Origin: Primulina eburnea
Lineage: Eukaryota; Streptophyta; Magnoliopsida; Lamiales; Gesneriaceae
Assembly (NCBI RefSeq): GCF_022965805.1
Contig: NC_133108.1
Span: 24,581,545-24,645,544, forward strand
Direction of reading: 5' to 3'
DNA: 64,000 nt
This document shows, in pieces, positions 33,147 through 43,962 of this stretch. The notes under the pieces are model-generated. The model worked only from the letters and a program-made list of their open reading frames with translations. It did no database searches and had not been told where the DNA came from. The stretch's first letter is position 1; every line of letters starts with the position of its first letter. A program made the position numbers and the translations under genes.

Positions 33147-34129
33147 TGATAGGATCGGTTATTGACTAAGGAGTGTTTAGAAGGGGGAGGTTGAATAAAC
33201 ACTTCTAGTAATTTAAATGTTCTTCGAAAAAGGTAGTTCAGTTTTATTACAAACTGAACTAAGTATCCCGTCGGTCAATAACAATCAGTTAAACTGAATA
33301 ATCAGTTGCGGAAAGTAAATTGATTGAAAGATAGAGTATCTAACTGAAAATGAAAAACTGAAGTAAAGACAACACAATATGTTTCTGGATGTTCGGAGAT
33401 TTGAATAACTCCTACGTCACCCCTTCTATCTCAAGGATAGGATATTCACTAAAAGACTTTGATCGAGTACAACACTTGTACAGACCCACTTCAGTTAGGA
33501 CTTATCTACTGCCTAAACTGAAACTCTTAGTATAATACAATGATCTCTGTGAGTAACTGAACTTAGCACTTATTGAATTATCAATATTACAGAGTGCTAG
33601 TTTACTCAACTTGTAGCCTTGATTGCTACGAATAGATCTAATAAGAGTGAGCTGAGATTTTGACAGAGTAATAGCAAGTTTGAGATTGATAGATCGTCGT
33701 CTTTTTTTCAACTGCTCTTTAGTCATATTTATAGACTTATCTTTCAACGGTAACTTTGAATTTATGTATCCGTTGATTGCCACTTCATCATTTCTTGGAC
33801 AGTGTTCTTGATTGCTACTTCATTATTGATTGTAAAACGGCGTTTTAATTTCAATAGCCGAAATACGTTGTTCTATGTGGTGCGGCTTTCCATATTCAGT
33901 TGCTGTCTGATATGTATTTCTGTCTGTTGAATGATCTTTCCCGAGGTATCTTCAGTTGAGAGACTTTAATATTTTCGGCTGAATGTTTTAACTGATCAGT
34001 TCTCAACTGATCAGTTTGTGTCAGCTGATTTCAGTTGATCAGTCCAGCTGCCGAATTTGCTTTCGCGTATTAGTTGATTTAATCGATTGATTTATGTTTT
34101 TGTCAAACTCCAGAATTTAGTTTCCAACA
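33147..34129 (-). repeat. 3' LTR of copia-1
   Basis: 983 bp, the partner of 51428-52410. It has palindromic AACTGATCAGTT words clustered at about 33985-34050. Confidence 0.9.
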
Positions 34130-34141
34130 ATTTCCCCCTTT
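34130..34141 (-). promoter_or_regulatory. polypurine tract of copia-1
   Basis: The minus strand reads AAAGGGGGAAAT directly before the LTR. Confidence 0.8.
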
Positions 34142-34348
34142 ATGGTGTTTGACAAAACCAAGAGATTTGACTCAGCTCTTTGTTGATAATAGATTACGCA
34201 ACTGAATCATAGAATAGCTGGGTTCCTTCTAGATAATATAAAGTCTGAGAAAATGATATCAGTTGATAATAATAGTCTGATTAATTTTTCAACTAATTCT
34301 TCAGCACAACTGAATCATAAAATAACTGGACAAATGATATCAGTTGCT

Positions 34349-37000
34349 TCAGCTGCTTTCCCCCTGTTTTTCAAATACCTCCATTTTGTCTGAGAGCCTT
34401 CTAACATCGATGGATAGAAGTTTTACATCTGAGGAGATACTTGTGGCCATAGTAGTAAAAGAAGTTTGCAGTAATTCTATTTTCTTTGAGAGGAAGGTTT
34501 CCAGTCGCCCAATTCTTTGACTGTTTACATCCTGATTTGTAGAGAGAGAGTTGACTAGTCCCTTCTTCAGATCCTTTACAGTTTGGATAAGAGAGTCCAT
34601 ATTGGCTTGAAGTTTATTCAGTTTCTCTAAGTTGGACGCATGTGAATGGTCCAGCTTTAGAGTGTGAGATAGTTGTGTGTTCTGAATTTTGGAGATGGTA
34701 GAGATCATTTGCTCCATATTATTCTGTAAGTGCTGAACTTCTTCCAAGATAAGTTCAACTTCTGAAGAAGATGAAGGAGAAGACTGATAAGATGTTCCTG
34801 GTTCTTTAGAGATGTGCTTAGAAGTGACCAAAGTTTGATCAGTTGAGACTGATTCAATAACATTTTGAACTGAAATATCAGTTTCAGTTATTTCTCCTTG
34901 AACTGGAATATCATCAGCAGTGATTTCATCTAGATCCTGAGGTGGTGAAGGAGGGTTCTGTTCAGCAGATGATAAAAGAACTGAAGTTGGTGCCTCTAAA
35001 GGATGATTGATTAAAGTGTCTGGCTCATTAGTGGGGTGAACCGGATCAGGTTGTACAGATTCTTTTAAAGCAATAGTGACCTCCGGATTGATTTGATCAG
35101 CAGAGTGATCAACTGTAGAAAATTCCTGAACGACTGACTGAATGACTTCATCAATGTTTCCCAATTGCAGCTCAGCCTCAGAATACATCTTAGGAATATT
35201 AGTTGTAGGTGCTGTCTTGGATGAAGATGGAGCACTTGATGAAATACCTTCTAGTTGAGATGAAGAACCAGCAAGGTCCTTGACTAGGTTTGCGGTTGAA
35301 TTGTCAGCTGGAGCTTCTTCAGCAATTTTTTGAGATATTTCTGGGATGATCAGCTCTTGACCCATTTCCCAGTCTTTAATTTCTGCTTGCAGTGTTATCA
35401 GATCTGTTTCCAATTGAGCATAGAATGCCTTGTCGTTGAATGCAGTTGGACTAAGGGGATTAAAGTTTTGCTTGAGTTCAGCAACTATTTGCTGCAACTT
35501 TTGTTCCCGAGATAAGTCAAAGAAATATTTCTTCCTTTGCAAAGCTTGCTGAATAGAGGAAGCCTTAACTGTTTTTAACACTAGTCGTTCTAGATCAATA
35601 AATCTTTTCAACTTGGATTTATTGCATAGTTCCTTAGCAAAAACATTAACTCTGAAATTGACCCATTCCTCAAAAACTTGGTGCTTCTCTGCTGCAAATG
35701 TATTGACTTCTTGCCAGATGAGGTCAATCTGAGTTTGAATTGCATTCGAGGGTCTGGGTTCTTCTTGAAGTTTACTCTTGCCCTTGGAGTCACTCAAAAT
35801 GTGTGGGATAGTTAATCCTGATGTAGTTGCGTCAATATTTTCTCTGAGTATTATTCCGGTGGGTCTGGCAAATGGCAAAGAAGAGTAAGGTGAGATACTA
35901 ATCAGTGGAGCTTTGACCCCTGGAAGTTTTGATGATTTGCTGGATGCAGTGATGTTTGGCAGAAATGAGGATAATGGTAACTGATCCTCAGTTAAGGATG
36001 CAACTGAAACTTCCTTTGAGAAAACATCCTGGATTGGCTGTTGAGCTCCTGTATCCATTACATGATTAGTGGATGTGGGTTTATCATGATCAACTGATTT
36101 GGTCTTCAGTGTCCTTGGTTTCTTAACAATTTGAAGAGGTAGAATCTTCTGACTATCAGGATCACTGAGAGTCAGTTTGCGTTTTGACTTTTTCTTCTTT
36201 GTTAAGTTCTTGGCAACTTTGACTGATTTGGGAGCAGCCTGCTCCACCCCAATTTCCTTCTTGATCTTGATGAATTTCTCTTGAGAAAGATCTAATTTGG
36301 TTTTTGATGGTAGAATGTTTTTAGCATGGAACACCTTGAATCTTGATAATCTGTCAGAATCAACAGCAATTAACCCTTGGTTTTTCACCAGATAACTGAG
36401 CTGGACAGCAAAACCTTTGGATTGCTTAGCAGAAGAGAACATGTTCTTCAAAATAGTGAATAGAAAATGCTTCCAGTTGATTCGTCGTCCAGTCATGATT
36501 ACGGTGATGAGTTGAAACTTTTCCAGAGTAAGAGCAGCAAACGACCCAGCCTTCGCCAAAAGCCCTTTGGCTACAATGTCTGCCAGCAGTTGCACCTCGT
36601 GCTTTAACTCCTTTTTGGGATCGGAAACTTTGATTTTCCATCCATCTGCAGAGAGTAAAGTTTGCATCTCTTCGATTTCCGATGCTTTGATCTCAGAAAT
36701 TTGTGCTAGCCCATCAGAAGGCAGTGAAAATAAATCTCCAAAAGTATCTTCAGAGATGATCATTAGTTTGTTATTGATGGTAGCAGCAATGTTTTCATCA
36801 GAATTGATGAATCCTGTTGAATAGAAGTCGTGAAGCTCTTTGGGATAAATTTCCTGAGCGTAGAGACCCAAAAAGGGTTTTAAGCCTGCTGATTCCAGTT
36901 GCTGAAATACTTTCTTTACATCAGCGTCTGTAATGGACATAATTGAGTTTAAGTTGATAGCCATGGCGTTCAAAAGATGTGCTGGAATCTGGTTTGCCAT
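34349..37000 (-). CDS. copia-1 extra ORF, 883 aa, env position, coiled-coil protein of unknown function
   Basis: This is one uninterrupted frame between pol and the 3' LTR, sense to pol. The N-terminal 200 or so residues are a globular domain (MSITDADVKKVFQQLESAGL, then YAQEIYPKELHDFYSTGFI). This resembles N-termini of many plant transposon-derived proteins of unknown role. A basic patch KKKKSKRKLTL (about residue 270) is a likely nuclear localisation signal. The middle is Ser/Pro/Thr/Glu-rich and probably disordered. Residues from about 755 to the end show heptad repeats (VQHLQNNMEQMISTI, IGRLETFLSKKIELLQ). I see no signal peptide or membrane helix, which argues against a true envelope protein. 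A TATA-like TCATAAAATAC lies about 115 bp upstream on the same strand. Confidence 0.8.
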   Translation of the reverse strand: MANQIPAHLLNAMAINLNSIMSITDADVKKVFQQLESAGLKPFLGLYAQEIYPKELHDFYSTGFINSDENIAATINNKLMIISEDTFGDLFSLPSDGLAQISEIKASEIEEMQTLLSADGWKIKVSDPKKELKHEVQLLADIVAKGLLAKAGSFAALTLEKFQLITVIMTGRRINWKHFLFTILKNMFSSAKQSKGFAVQLSYLVKNQGLIAVDSDRLSRFKVFHAKNILPSKTKLDLSQEKFIKIKKEIGVEQAAPKSVKVAKNLTKKKKSKRKLTLSDPDSQKILPLQIVKKPRTLKTKSVDHDKPTSTNHVMDTGAQQPIQDVFSKEVSVASLTEDQLPLSSFLPNITASSKSSKLPGVKAPLISISPYSSLPFARPTGIILRENIDATTSGLTIPHILSDSKGKSKLQEEPRPSNAIQTQIDLIWQEVNTFAAEKHQVFEEWVNFRVNVFAKELCNKSKLKRFIDLERLVLKTVKASSIQQALQRKKYFFDLSREQKLQQIVAELKQNFNPLSPTAFNDKAFYAQLETDLITLQAEIKDWEMGQELIIPEISQKIAEEAPADNSTANLVKDLAGSSSQLEGISSSAPSSSKTAPTTNIPKMYSEAELQLGNIDEVIQSVVQEFSTVDHSADQINPEVTIALKESVQPDPVHPTNEPDTLINHPLEAPTSVLLSSAEQNPPSPPQDLDEITADDIPVQGEITETDISVQNVIESVSTDQTLVTSKHISKEPGTSYQSSPSSSSEVELILEEVQHLQNNMEQMISTISKIQNTQLSHTLKLDHSHASNLEKLNKLQANMDSLIQTVKDLKKGLVNSLSTNQDVNSQRIGRLETFLSKKIELLQTSFTTMATSISSDVKLLSIDVRRLSDKMEVFEKQGESS

Positions 37001-37593
37001 TTGAAAGTGTTAGAAATTCTGATATCTCTCAAGATAAAAATTAAGAGAAATGAGAGTTCTTTAGAAAGATAAAATTCTCGTAAAGGAAAACTGAAATGAA
37101 GCGCGAAATAGTATTTTATGACTGTTTGAATTTTCGGACACGTGTCAGTCCAGTAAAATTTTTGAGTAAAAATATGTGTACGTGTACTGTAATCGTGTGT
37201 GTAAAATAATGAGTGGTTAAAAATGTATACACGTTATAAACTGAAATTCATCATGAATTAGCAGACAGTCATGTCATTTGATGTGGAATATAATAGGTTT
37301 AATTATTTAACTTTCATGAGAAGATTAGTTGAATAATCAACTGAACGATCAGTTAGGGAAAACTGACTCCTTTCAGTTGAGAATTCACTAACAACTGTCT
37401 TCTAAGTTAACTTCTTAAACCTTCATTCCCCCTAAATAGATGCATTAAATAAAATAATCCTGATAAAAAAAATCCCAAGGTTTGGTAGTGTAATCGTCTT
37501 TTAAAGGAGTGTCCTTTCATCTTCTTTGACCTGGCCTATAAATAAGAATAGAGAAGTTAGTCACAAGCATCAGCAGAAAATACTCAAAGATAA
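37001..37593. promoter_or_regulatory. divergent intergenic region between the sense extra ORF and antisense ORF 1
   Basis: About 590 bp separate two start codons that point away from each other. It holds a minus-strand TATA-like site (about 37110-37121), a CACGTG G-box core inside GGACACGTGTCAGTCC (37139-37144), further ACGTG words (about 37180-37195) and a plus-strand TATA box TATAAATA (37537-37544). The arrangement looks like a bidirectional promoter. No experimental support is available from sequence alone. Confidence 0.5.
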
Positions 37594-37862
37594 ATGGCAG
37601 GAGCAAGTAGTTCAAACATTAATCCTTTTTCACTGGAAGTACAGAAAGCTGCTATAGAATACAAAGTTTTCTATGCTAGTCTTCCCTACTGGGAAGAATT
37701 ACTGAAGCTCGAGCTCCTGTATAACTCGGGAAAGGTTACTTCGTTCAGGCGGATGGCCCAACTGAGAGAGGTGCGAGAGCATTTAAAGATTTTTGCAGAG
37801 GTGGATGCCTTCAAGGAAGGCCATCTTTATGAGCTGATGCTGCGCAAAGAGTTGGAGATTGT
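37594..37862 (+). pseudogene. antisense ORF 1 of copia-1, disrupted by gypsy-4
   Basis: The ATG at 37594 opens a frame antisense to pol. It has N-terminal MAGASSSNINPFSLEVQKAA, aromatic and Leu-rich YKVFYASLPYWEELLKLELL, and a basic helix-like stretch. A TATA box sits 57 bp before the ATG. Gypsy-4 inserted at codon 89 (TSD GAGAT at 37855-37859). The frame resumes at 45402 and reaches a stop at 45448-45450, so the original product was about 104 residues. I recognise no family. Antisense ORFs beside pol are known in a few plant gypsy elements (for example Grande), but I know of no equivalent described for Sireviruses. Confidence 0.55.
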
Positions 37863-39293
37863 AGTGACCCGTTCCAGAATCACCTACTAAACAAGAACTA
37901 AGCATGCAATTAACTTAATTAATAATAATCAGAGATAACAGCGGAATTATGGCCAACGACAATAGTTATACAACCCAATCGAAAGCAGAACAACTCAAAA
38001 TATATTCGGTACAACCATATCGAAATAGAATAGTACTAAAAACTAAACCAACCAGCTACTCACTGTCCTCCTCCTGCTCTTCCTGAGCCATCCAACCTGA
38101 GGCCTGCCCCGAGGGAATGGGGTGTCCAAGATAAACAAAACCGAGGACGTGAGCGATAAGAACGCCCAGTACAAAAGCATGAGTATACAAGCCTATATGA
38201 AATGCACATGCTATGATATGATACCAGGGTAGTCAAGAAACAGGAGTAACAAAGGATCTCAAAATGCTCAGTCTAGAGGCGCCAAGTGGATAGTGCCGCG
38301 CGGTACTCCTCTGGGTCACTGCATCCACTACAAGAACAGACGTGGACCTAAGATGTCCCGGATCACCGAAGCCCTCCGGACCCGTCGGCCACTGTGTACT
38401 CTCGGTGTCCATGCGTCCACAAGACAAGACAGGGCTGAGCGGCCCCACAAGATATAGCTTATCTCGAAAGAGATACAGCTCAACAGTAAAGGCTATCTCG
38501 AAGGAGATACGGCTCAACATGAAATGCAACATGCATCATAAAACGTGACATAATAACATGCATCATATGACATATATCAATGCACCACATAATCATGCAA
38601 CACATATAAGGATGTATACTCGACCAGGATATCTCGGATAGTACTTTCGTACATCTATCACAGCAAGCCTAGCCTTACGCAACACCGCTAATCAGGTCTA
38701 GAACAAGCCTACGCATCAAAAGCATACCCAATGAACAATACTACCATGCTCGACTAGCAAAACCAGTACTACCAAAAGTTTAGGGTTTACCTTCGTCCGT
38801 CGACAGCCCTTTGATGTCGATTGCCTCGTAACTCAGGCGTCGCTACGCTACCAATCCTGACAGCTCTTGGCTATCGCTCGACCGACAACTAACCCTAGAA
38901 ACCTTCCAAACCTCTCAAATATGAGACACAACTCAAGAATTTGCAATGCAAAATGAGGAAATCCGAGCACTATTTATAGGCTATGTTCGGATCCACCGAA
39001 CCTACTTCGGAACGTCCGAACTCCTACGTGTCCATCGGCTCTTGACACCTCATGATCGGATCCACCGAACCTACACTTCGGATCATCCGAACTTGCATGT
39101 AAACTGACGTGTCGATCAACTCTTGACACCTCATGATCGGATCCACCGAACCCACTTCGGATCGTCCGAACTCTTCGGTGCTACCGAACCATCTTCGGTC
39201 CGTCCGATCATGACCACGGTCAAAATTACACATTAAACCTTCTTAATCACCATTAATCCGTTAATTACCCAATTTGGAATTCGGGCTACTACA
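37860..39293 (-). repeat. 3' LTR of gypsy-4
   Basis: The minus strand starts TGTAGTAGCCCG and ends CGGGTCACTACA. A TATA box TATAAATA is at 38971-38978. The U3 palindrome array is immediately upstream of it. Confidence 0.95.
38985..39213. repeat. TTCGG...CCGAA palindrome array in gypsy-4 3' LTR
   Basis: About eight TTCGGATCCACCGAA / TTCGGATCGTCCGAA-type palindromes sit within a larger unit of roughly 80 bp that repeats (CTCTTGACACCTCATGATCGG at about 39042 and 39119). The same array is in the 5' LTR at 45088-45316. Confidence 0.8.
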
Positions 39294-39306
39294 TTCTCCC
39301 CCCCTT
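39294..39306 (-). promoter_or_regulatory. polypurine tract of gypsy-4
   Basis: The minus strand reads AAGGGGGGGAGAA before the 3' LTR. Confidence 0.85.
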
Positions 39307-39443
39307 AAAAGATTTCGTCCTCGAAATCAAGTTTATAGGATGAACAAAACGAAATAACAACATCGTTATTACATCTCAATTGTTGTTGAATACAACTGAT
39401 ATTTCGATTACAACTGAAAACACAAACATATACAAAGCATAAC

Positions 39444-40844
39444 TCAAAAGAGCTCTGGATGCTCCGAACGCATACGACTCTCTAGCTCCCAAGTGGCTTC
39501 TTCAGTGCCTCTGCGCTGCCACTGAACTAAGACAAGAGGAATGATCTTATTCCGCAATACCTTGTCTTTGCGATTGAGAATCCGCACTGGTCGTTCCACG
39601 TAAGACAAATCCGTATTTAGTTGAACTTCAGATGGATGCAAGATGTGAGACTCATCTGCTACATATCGTCTCAACAAAGATACGTGGAACACATCATGAA
39701 TCCCAGACAGATACGGAGGTAATGCTAACCTGTAAGCCAAATCTCCCACACATTCCAGAATCTCAAAAGGACCAATAAATCTCGGAGATAGCTTACCCTT
39801 GAGACCAAATCTCAAAATCCTGCGAAAAGGCGAAACTCGGAGAAACACTTTCTCACCTGGCTGAAAATAAAGAGGTCGCCGCTTGGTGTTCGCATAACTA
39901 GCCTGTCGATCCTGAGCGATCTTAATCCGCTTCTTGATTACTGCAACCTTATCAATAGCCTGCTGGACTAACTCCGGTCCCTCAACATGTCGTTCCCCAA
40001 CTTCATCCCAAAATAATGGAGTACGACAACGTCGCCCATACAACGCCTCAAATGGTGCCATACCAATACTACGATGATAGCTGTTGTTGTACGCGAACTC
40101 AATCAAAGGCAAATGATCCTGCCAAGCGGTTCCGAAATCCATCACACAAGCTCGCATCATATCCTCAAGTGTACGGATAGTCCTCTCCGTCTGACCGTCG
40201 GTCTCTGGATGATAAGCTGTACTCAAACTTAGTGAAGTGCCCAATGCTGACTGGAAACTACCCCAAAATCGTGAGGTAAAACGAGGATCTCTGTCACTAA
40301 CAATACTGACTGGCACTCCATGCAGACGTAAAATCTCTTGAATATACAAGCGAGCCATACGATCGAAAGTGAAATCACGGTTATATGGCAGAAAATGAGC
40401 AGACTTGGTGAGTCGATCCACCACTACCCAAATAGCATCACTGTTCCTCGAAGACAATGGCAAGTGCGTAATGAAATCCATCGCGATATGCTCCCACTTC
40501 CATTCGGGAATAGGTAAGTTCAGCAATAATCCTCCCGGTCGACGGTGCTCTGCCTTAACCTGCTGACAAACAAGACACTTGGAAACAAACTGATAAACGC
40601 TGCGCTTCATCCCTTTCCACCAAAATCGTGTCCTCAAATCTTTATACATCTTGTTGCTTCCCGGATGGACACTCAACTTGCTTCGATGAGCCTGAGCCAA
40701 GATTTCTTCCCTCAAAGTATCATCCTCTGGTACTACAACCCGATTAGACAAACACAGAAGACCATTAGACTGATAATGGAAATTGCTATCTCCACCAACC
40801 AATCGGGCTAATCTCTGAGTCTGGAGATCAGACATCTGAGCATC
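39444..40844 (-). pseudogene. gypsy-4 integrase with chromodomain-like tail
   Basis: The frame includes the zinc domain (HPGSNKMYKDLR ... CLVCQQVK), [23 protein letters not shown], and the Glu motif in AYHPETDGQTERTIRTLED. The GKLSPRFIGPF segment and the tail LRNKIIPLVLVQWQRRGTEEATWE follow. It is separated from the RNase H frame by a TGA at 40845-40847, where an Arg codon CGA would be expected. It is otherwise intact, and would be functional only with readthrough or help from another copy. Confidence 0.85.
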
Positions 40845-43017
40845 TCAAATCCGAGCGAACAAAGCTGGCTCAGATAAAATGGTAGCAACACGAATGCTCT
40901 CCATACCTTTCCGATGTTTGAAATTAAATCCCAATGAACAACAATCCTGGATAGTACTAATCATAGCACTGGTCTGAAGTGCAGAGACTCTCACCTTGCG
41001 ACTAAGAGCATCGGCTGTGAGATTCGCAGAACCTGGATGATATTTGATCTCGCAGTCATAATCTTTAAGTAGATCCATCCAACGACGTTGTCTCATGTTC
41101 AACTCAGCCTGAGTGAACAGATACTTCAGACTCTTATGATCAGTAAAAATTTCAAACTTAACCCCGTACAAGTAATGACGCCAGATTTTCAGCGCGAACA
41201 CAATAGCAGCTAATTCTAGATCATGAATAGGATACTTTTCCTCGTGAGGTTTTAACTGCCTGGATGCGTAAGCGATCACATGATCATTCTGCGTCAACAC
41301 ACACCCTAAGCCTTGAAAAGAGGCATCGGTGTAAACACTGAAACCATCAGATCCTGACGGTAACGCCAAAACAGGTGCAGAAGTCAGAAGTCGACGAAGC
41401 TCTCTGAAACTATCTTCGCACTCAGATGACCACTCAAATGGAACATCCTTCCGAGTAAGTTGCGTCAATGGTCTAGCTACCTGAGAGAAATTCACGATGA
41501 AGCGACGATAATACCCTGCCAGACCTAGAAAACTACGGATCTCAGCCACCGTCGTAGGACGTGACCAATTCAGCACTGCCTCAATCTTGCTAGGATCCAC
41601 AGAAATTCCTTCCTTGGAAATCACATGACCAAGGAATACTACACGATCAATCCAGAACTCGCACTTACTCAGCTTAGCATACAATTGCTTCTCGCGAAGA
41701 ATCTGCAACACAATCTTCAAGTGCTGGATATGCTCTTCCACACTGTGAGAATAAATCAAGATATCGTCGATAAAAACCACAACAAACTGATCTAGAAAAT
41801 CCCGAAAGACTCGATTCATCAGATCCATGAACACTGCTGGCGCATTCGTCAATCCAAATGGCATAACTAGAAACTCGTAATGCCCATATCGAGTACGAAA
41901 TGCAGTTTTGGAAATATCATCATCTCTAACTCTCATCTGATGATAACCCGATCGCAAGTCAATCTTGGAGTAAACAGAGGTACCCTGAAGCTGATCGAAC
42001 AAATCATCGATACGAGGTAATGGATACTTGTTTTTGATCGTCACACGATTCAGCTGGCGATAATCAATGCACAATCGCATAGATCCATCTTTCTTCTTGA
42101 CAAACAATACTGGAGCTCCCCAAGGTGAAACACTCGGGCGAATATAACCTTTATCAAGAAGATCCTGCAATTGCTGCTTCAATTCTCTCATCTCTGACGG
42201 AGCAAGACGATAGGGGGCACGAGAAATCGGTGCAGTCCCTGGCATTAACTCAATGCCAAATTCCACCTCTCTAACCGGAGGAAAACCAGGAATCTCATCT
42301 GGAAAAACATCAGGAAATTCACAAACCACTGGAATATCCTCTATACCAACACTACCTGTGGAGGAATCAATCGCATAGATGAGGTAGCCTTCCCCGCCCG
42401 CCTCTAAAGCACGACAGGCTTTCAGAGCAGATACCACTGGCATCGGAGGTCGCGCTCCCTCACCATAGAAAAACCAACTAGAGCTCTCAGTCGTACGAAA
42501 CTGAACAAGCTTCTGGTAACAATCCACGGTAGCTCGGTAGGTAGTCAATAGGTCTATACCTAGAATACAATCAAAATCTTCCATCTCTAGGATCATAAGA
42601 TTCGCAATCAATTCGTTACCCTCAAAATCTAAGGGACAACCCATCACTAGACGCTTCGCTAACACCGAATGACCCATCGGGGTAGAAACGGAAAGAATGA
42701 CGTCTAGAGAAACATATGGTAACTTATGACGCTTAACAAATCGTGCAGAAATGAATGAATGTGATGCTCCGGTATCAATAAGAACAAAAGCAGGAATACC
42801 GCATAAACGAAAAGTACCTGCTATGACTCTCTCTGTCTCATCTGCAGCCTGATCCTGGTTCAGCGCAAAAACCTGACCTTGGGCACGAGGTCGAAGATTT
42901 GAACTACCCACTGCCTGACCCTGCCTCCTCTGCTGAACAGTCGTCTGAGATCCGGAACCAGATCCTGCTCCACCTCGCAACTGAGGACAATTTTTCTTGA
43001 GATGACCCATCTCTCCG
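40845..43017 (-). pseudogene. gypsy-4 protease, RT and RNase H
   Basis: The frame opens in the second half of the gag zinc knuckle ([10 protein letters not shown]). Protease [16 protein letters not shown] and CILGIDLL follow, then RT with [38 protein letters not shown] and active site [13 protein letters not shown]. RNase H has [14 protein letters not shown] and [12 protein letters not shown], and the frame ends [12 protein letters not shown] plus linker. A 1-bp insertion in the zinc knuckle at about 43018-43025 breaks it from gag. Confidence 0.85.
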
Positions 43018-43461
43018 CTACTGAAAACAAGCTCCCGCGGCTGATCGGCATTGCTCCGATGGATGGTTCTTCCCACAATGCACACAAGAAACCTTCTTCT
43101 TACCAAAGAGGAAAACACCGCTAGACCGTGATCCAGATCCAGAAGAAGAAGAACCAGATTTCTTGAAAGACTGAGATCGAGGGCTCAAAGTACTCGGAGG
43201 TCTAGAAGAAAGAATAGCCCTACCACGCTGGAGACTGATCTCTGCCTGGCGACACCGGTTCACTAACCCATCATAAGAAGTAGGATTATCACAGACAGTG
43301 ACTCGATCAAAAATCTCCTGGTTAAGACCCTGAAGGAAATGGTCATACTTGGCCTCAGAACTGCCACTGATATGAGGGGCAAAGGGTAACAACTCGAAGA
43401 ACTTCTGCTGATATTCATCAACAGACATACTCCCCTGCTTAAGATTCAGGAGCTCAATCGT
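43018..43461 (-). pseudogene. gypsy-4 gag C-terminal part
   Basis: The frame shows the capsid segment SMSVDEYQQKFFELLPFAPH, FLQGLNQEIFDRVTV and a Ser-rich linker. [13 protein letters not shown] follows, then the beginning of the true zinc knuckle (ACFQ), where the frame ends. The in-frame TAG at 43462-43464 upstream splits it from the N-terminal half. Confidence 0.8.
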
Positions 43462-43863
43462 CTATGCCTGGCGAAGGGCTGGAGGAAAATACAGCTGCAT
43501 GAAAGCTGTACGGAACTCGGCCCAGGTCACCCTACCCTGAGACTGGACTATCGGCGCAGAAGTCGATCGCCACCACTTGCGCGCACGGCCCTCGAGAAGA
43601 AAACTAAGAGTCTCCATCCTCTGCTCCTCGGTGCACTGGAATGCACGGAAACAACTCTCCATGCGCTCTAACCAATCCTCAGCATCATCGGGAGTCTCAC
43701 CGCCGACTAAAGGCTTAGGCCCCATCTGAATGAAATGGTGCAAATCAAAACGCCTAGGACCATCCCGACGATGACGATGTTCACGATGACGCCTACGATC
43801 GTCCTGGTCACCCCAACGACCTACACTTCCCTGACTACTCTCATCACCAAAGTGGTCAGCCAT
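43462..43863 (-). pseudogene. gypsy-4 gag N-terminal part
   Basis: The ATG at 43863 opens MADHFGDESSQGSVGRWG with an Arg/His-rich stretch, then the capsid motifs FIQMGPKPLVGGETPDDAED and WLERMESCF ... EGRARKWW ... WAEFRTAFMQLYFP, standard for plant Ty3/gypsy gag. It ends at a TAG where Lys (AAG) is expected before TIELLNLKQG. Confidence 0.85.
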
Positions 43864-43946
43864 CGCTACAAGATAGAATGGGGAAAAATGGTAAAATGGT
43901 CAACGAAAATCCCAAAACAGAATCTATATCCCAAAATCGTAAGCAT

Positions 43947-43958
43947 GCTCTGATACCA
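43947..43958 (-). promoter_or_regulatory. primer-binding site of gypsy-4
   Basis: The minus strand reads TGGTATCAGAGC, 4 bp from the 5' LTR. Confidence 0.85.
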
Positions 43959-43962
43959 TAAA

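Noticed and set aside
34349..37000. A host gene, because related proteins are sometimes given host gene names in plant annotation
   Set aside because: It lies inside copia-1 between pol and PPT, and its relative sits in the same place in copia-0. It belongs to the element.
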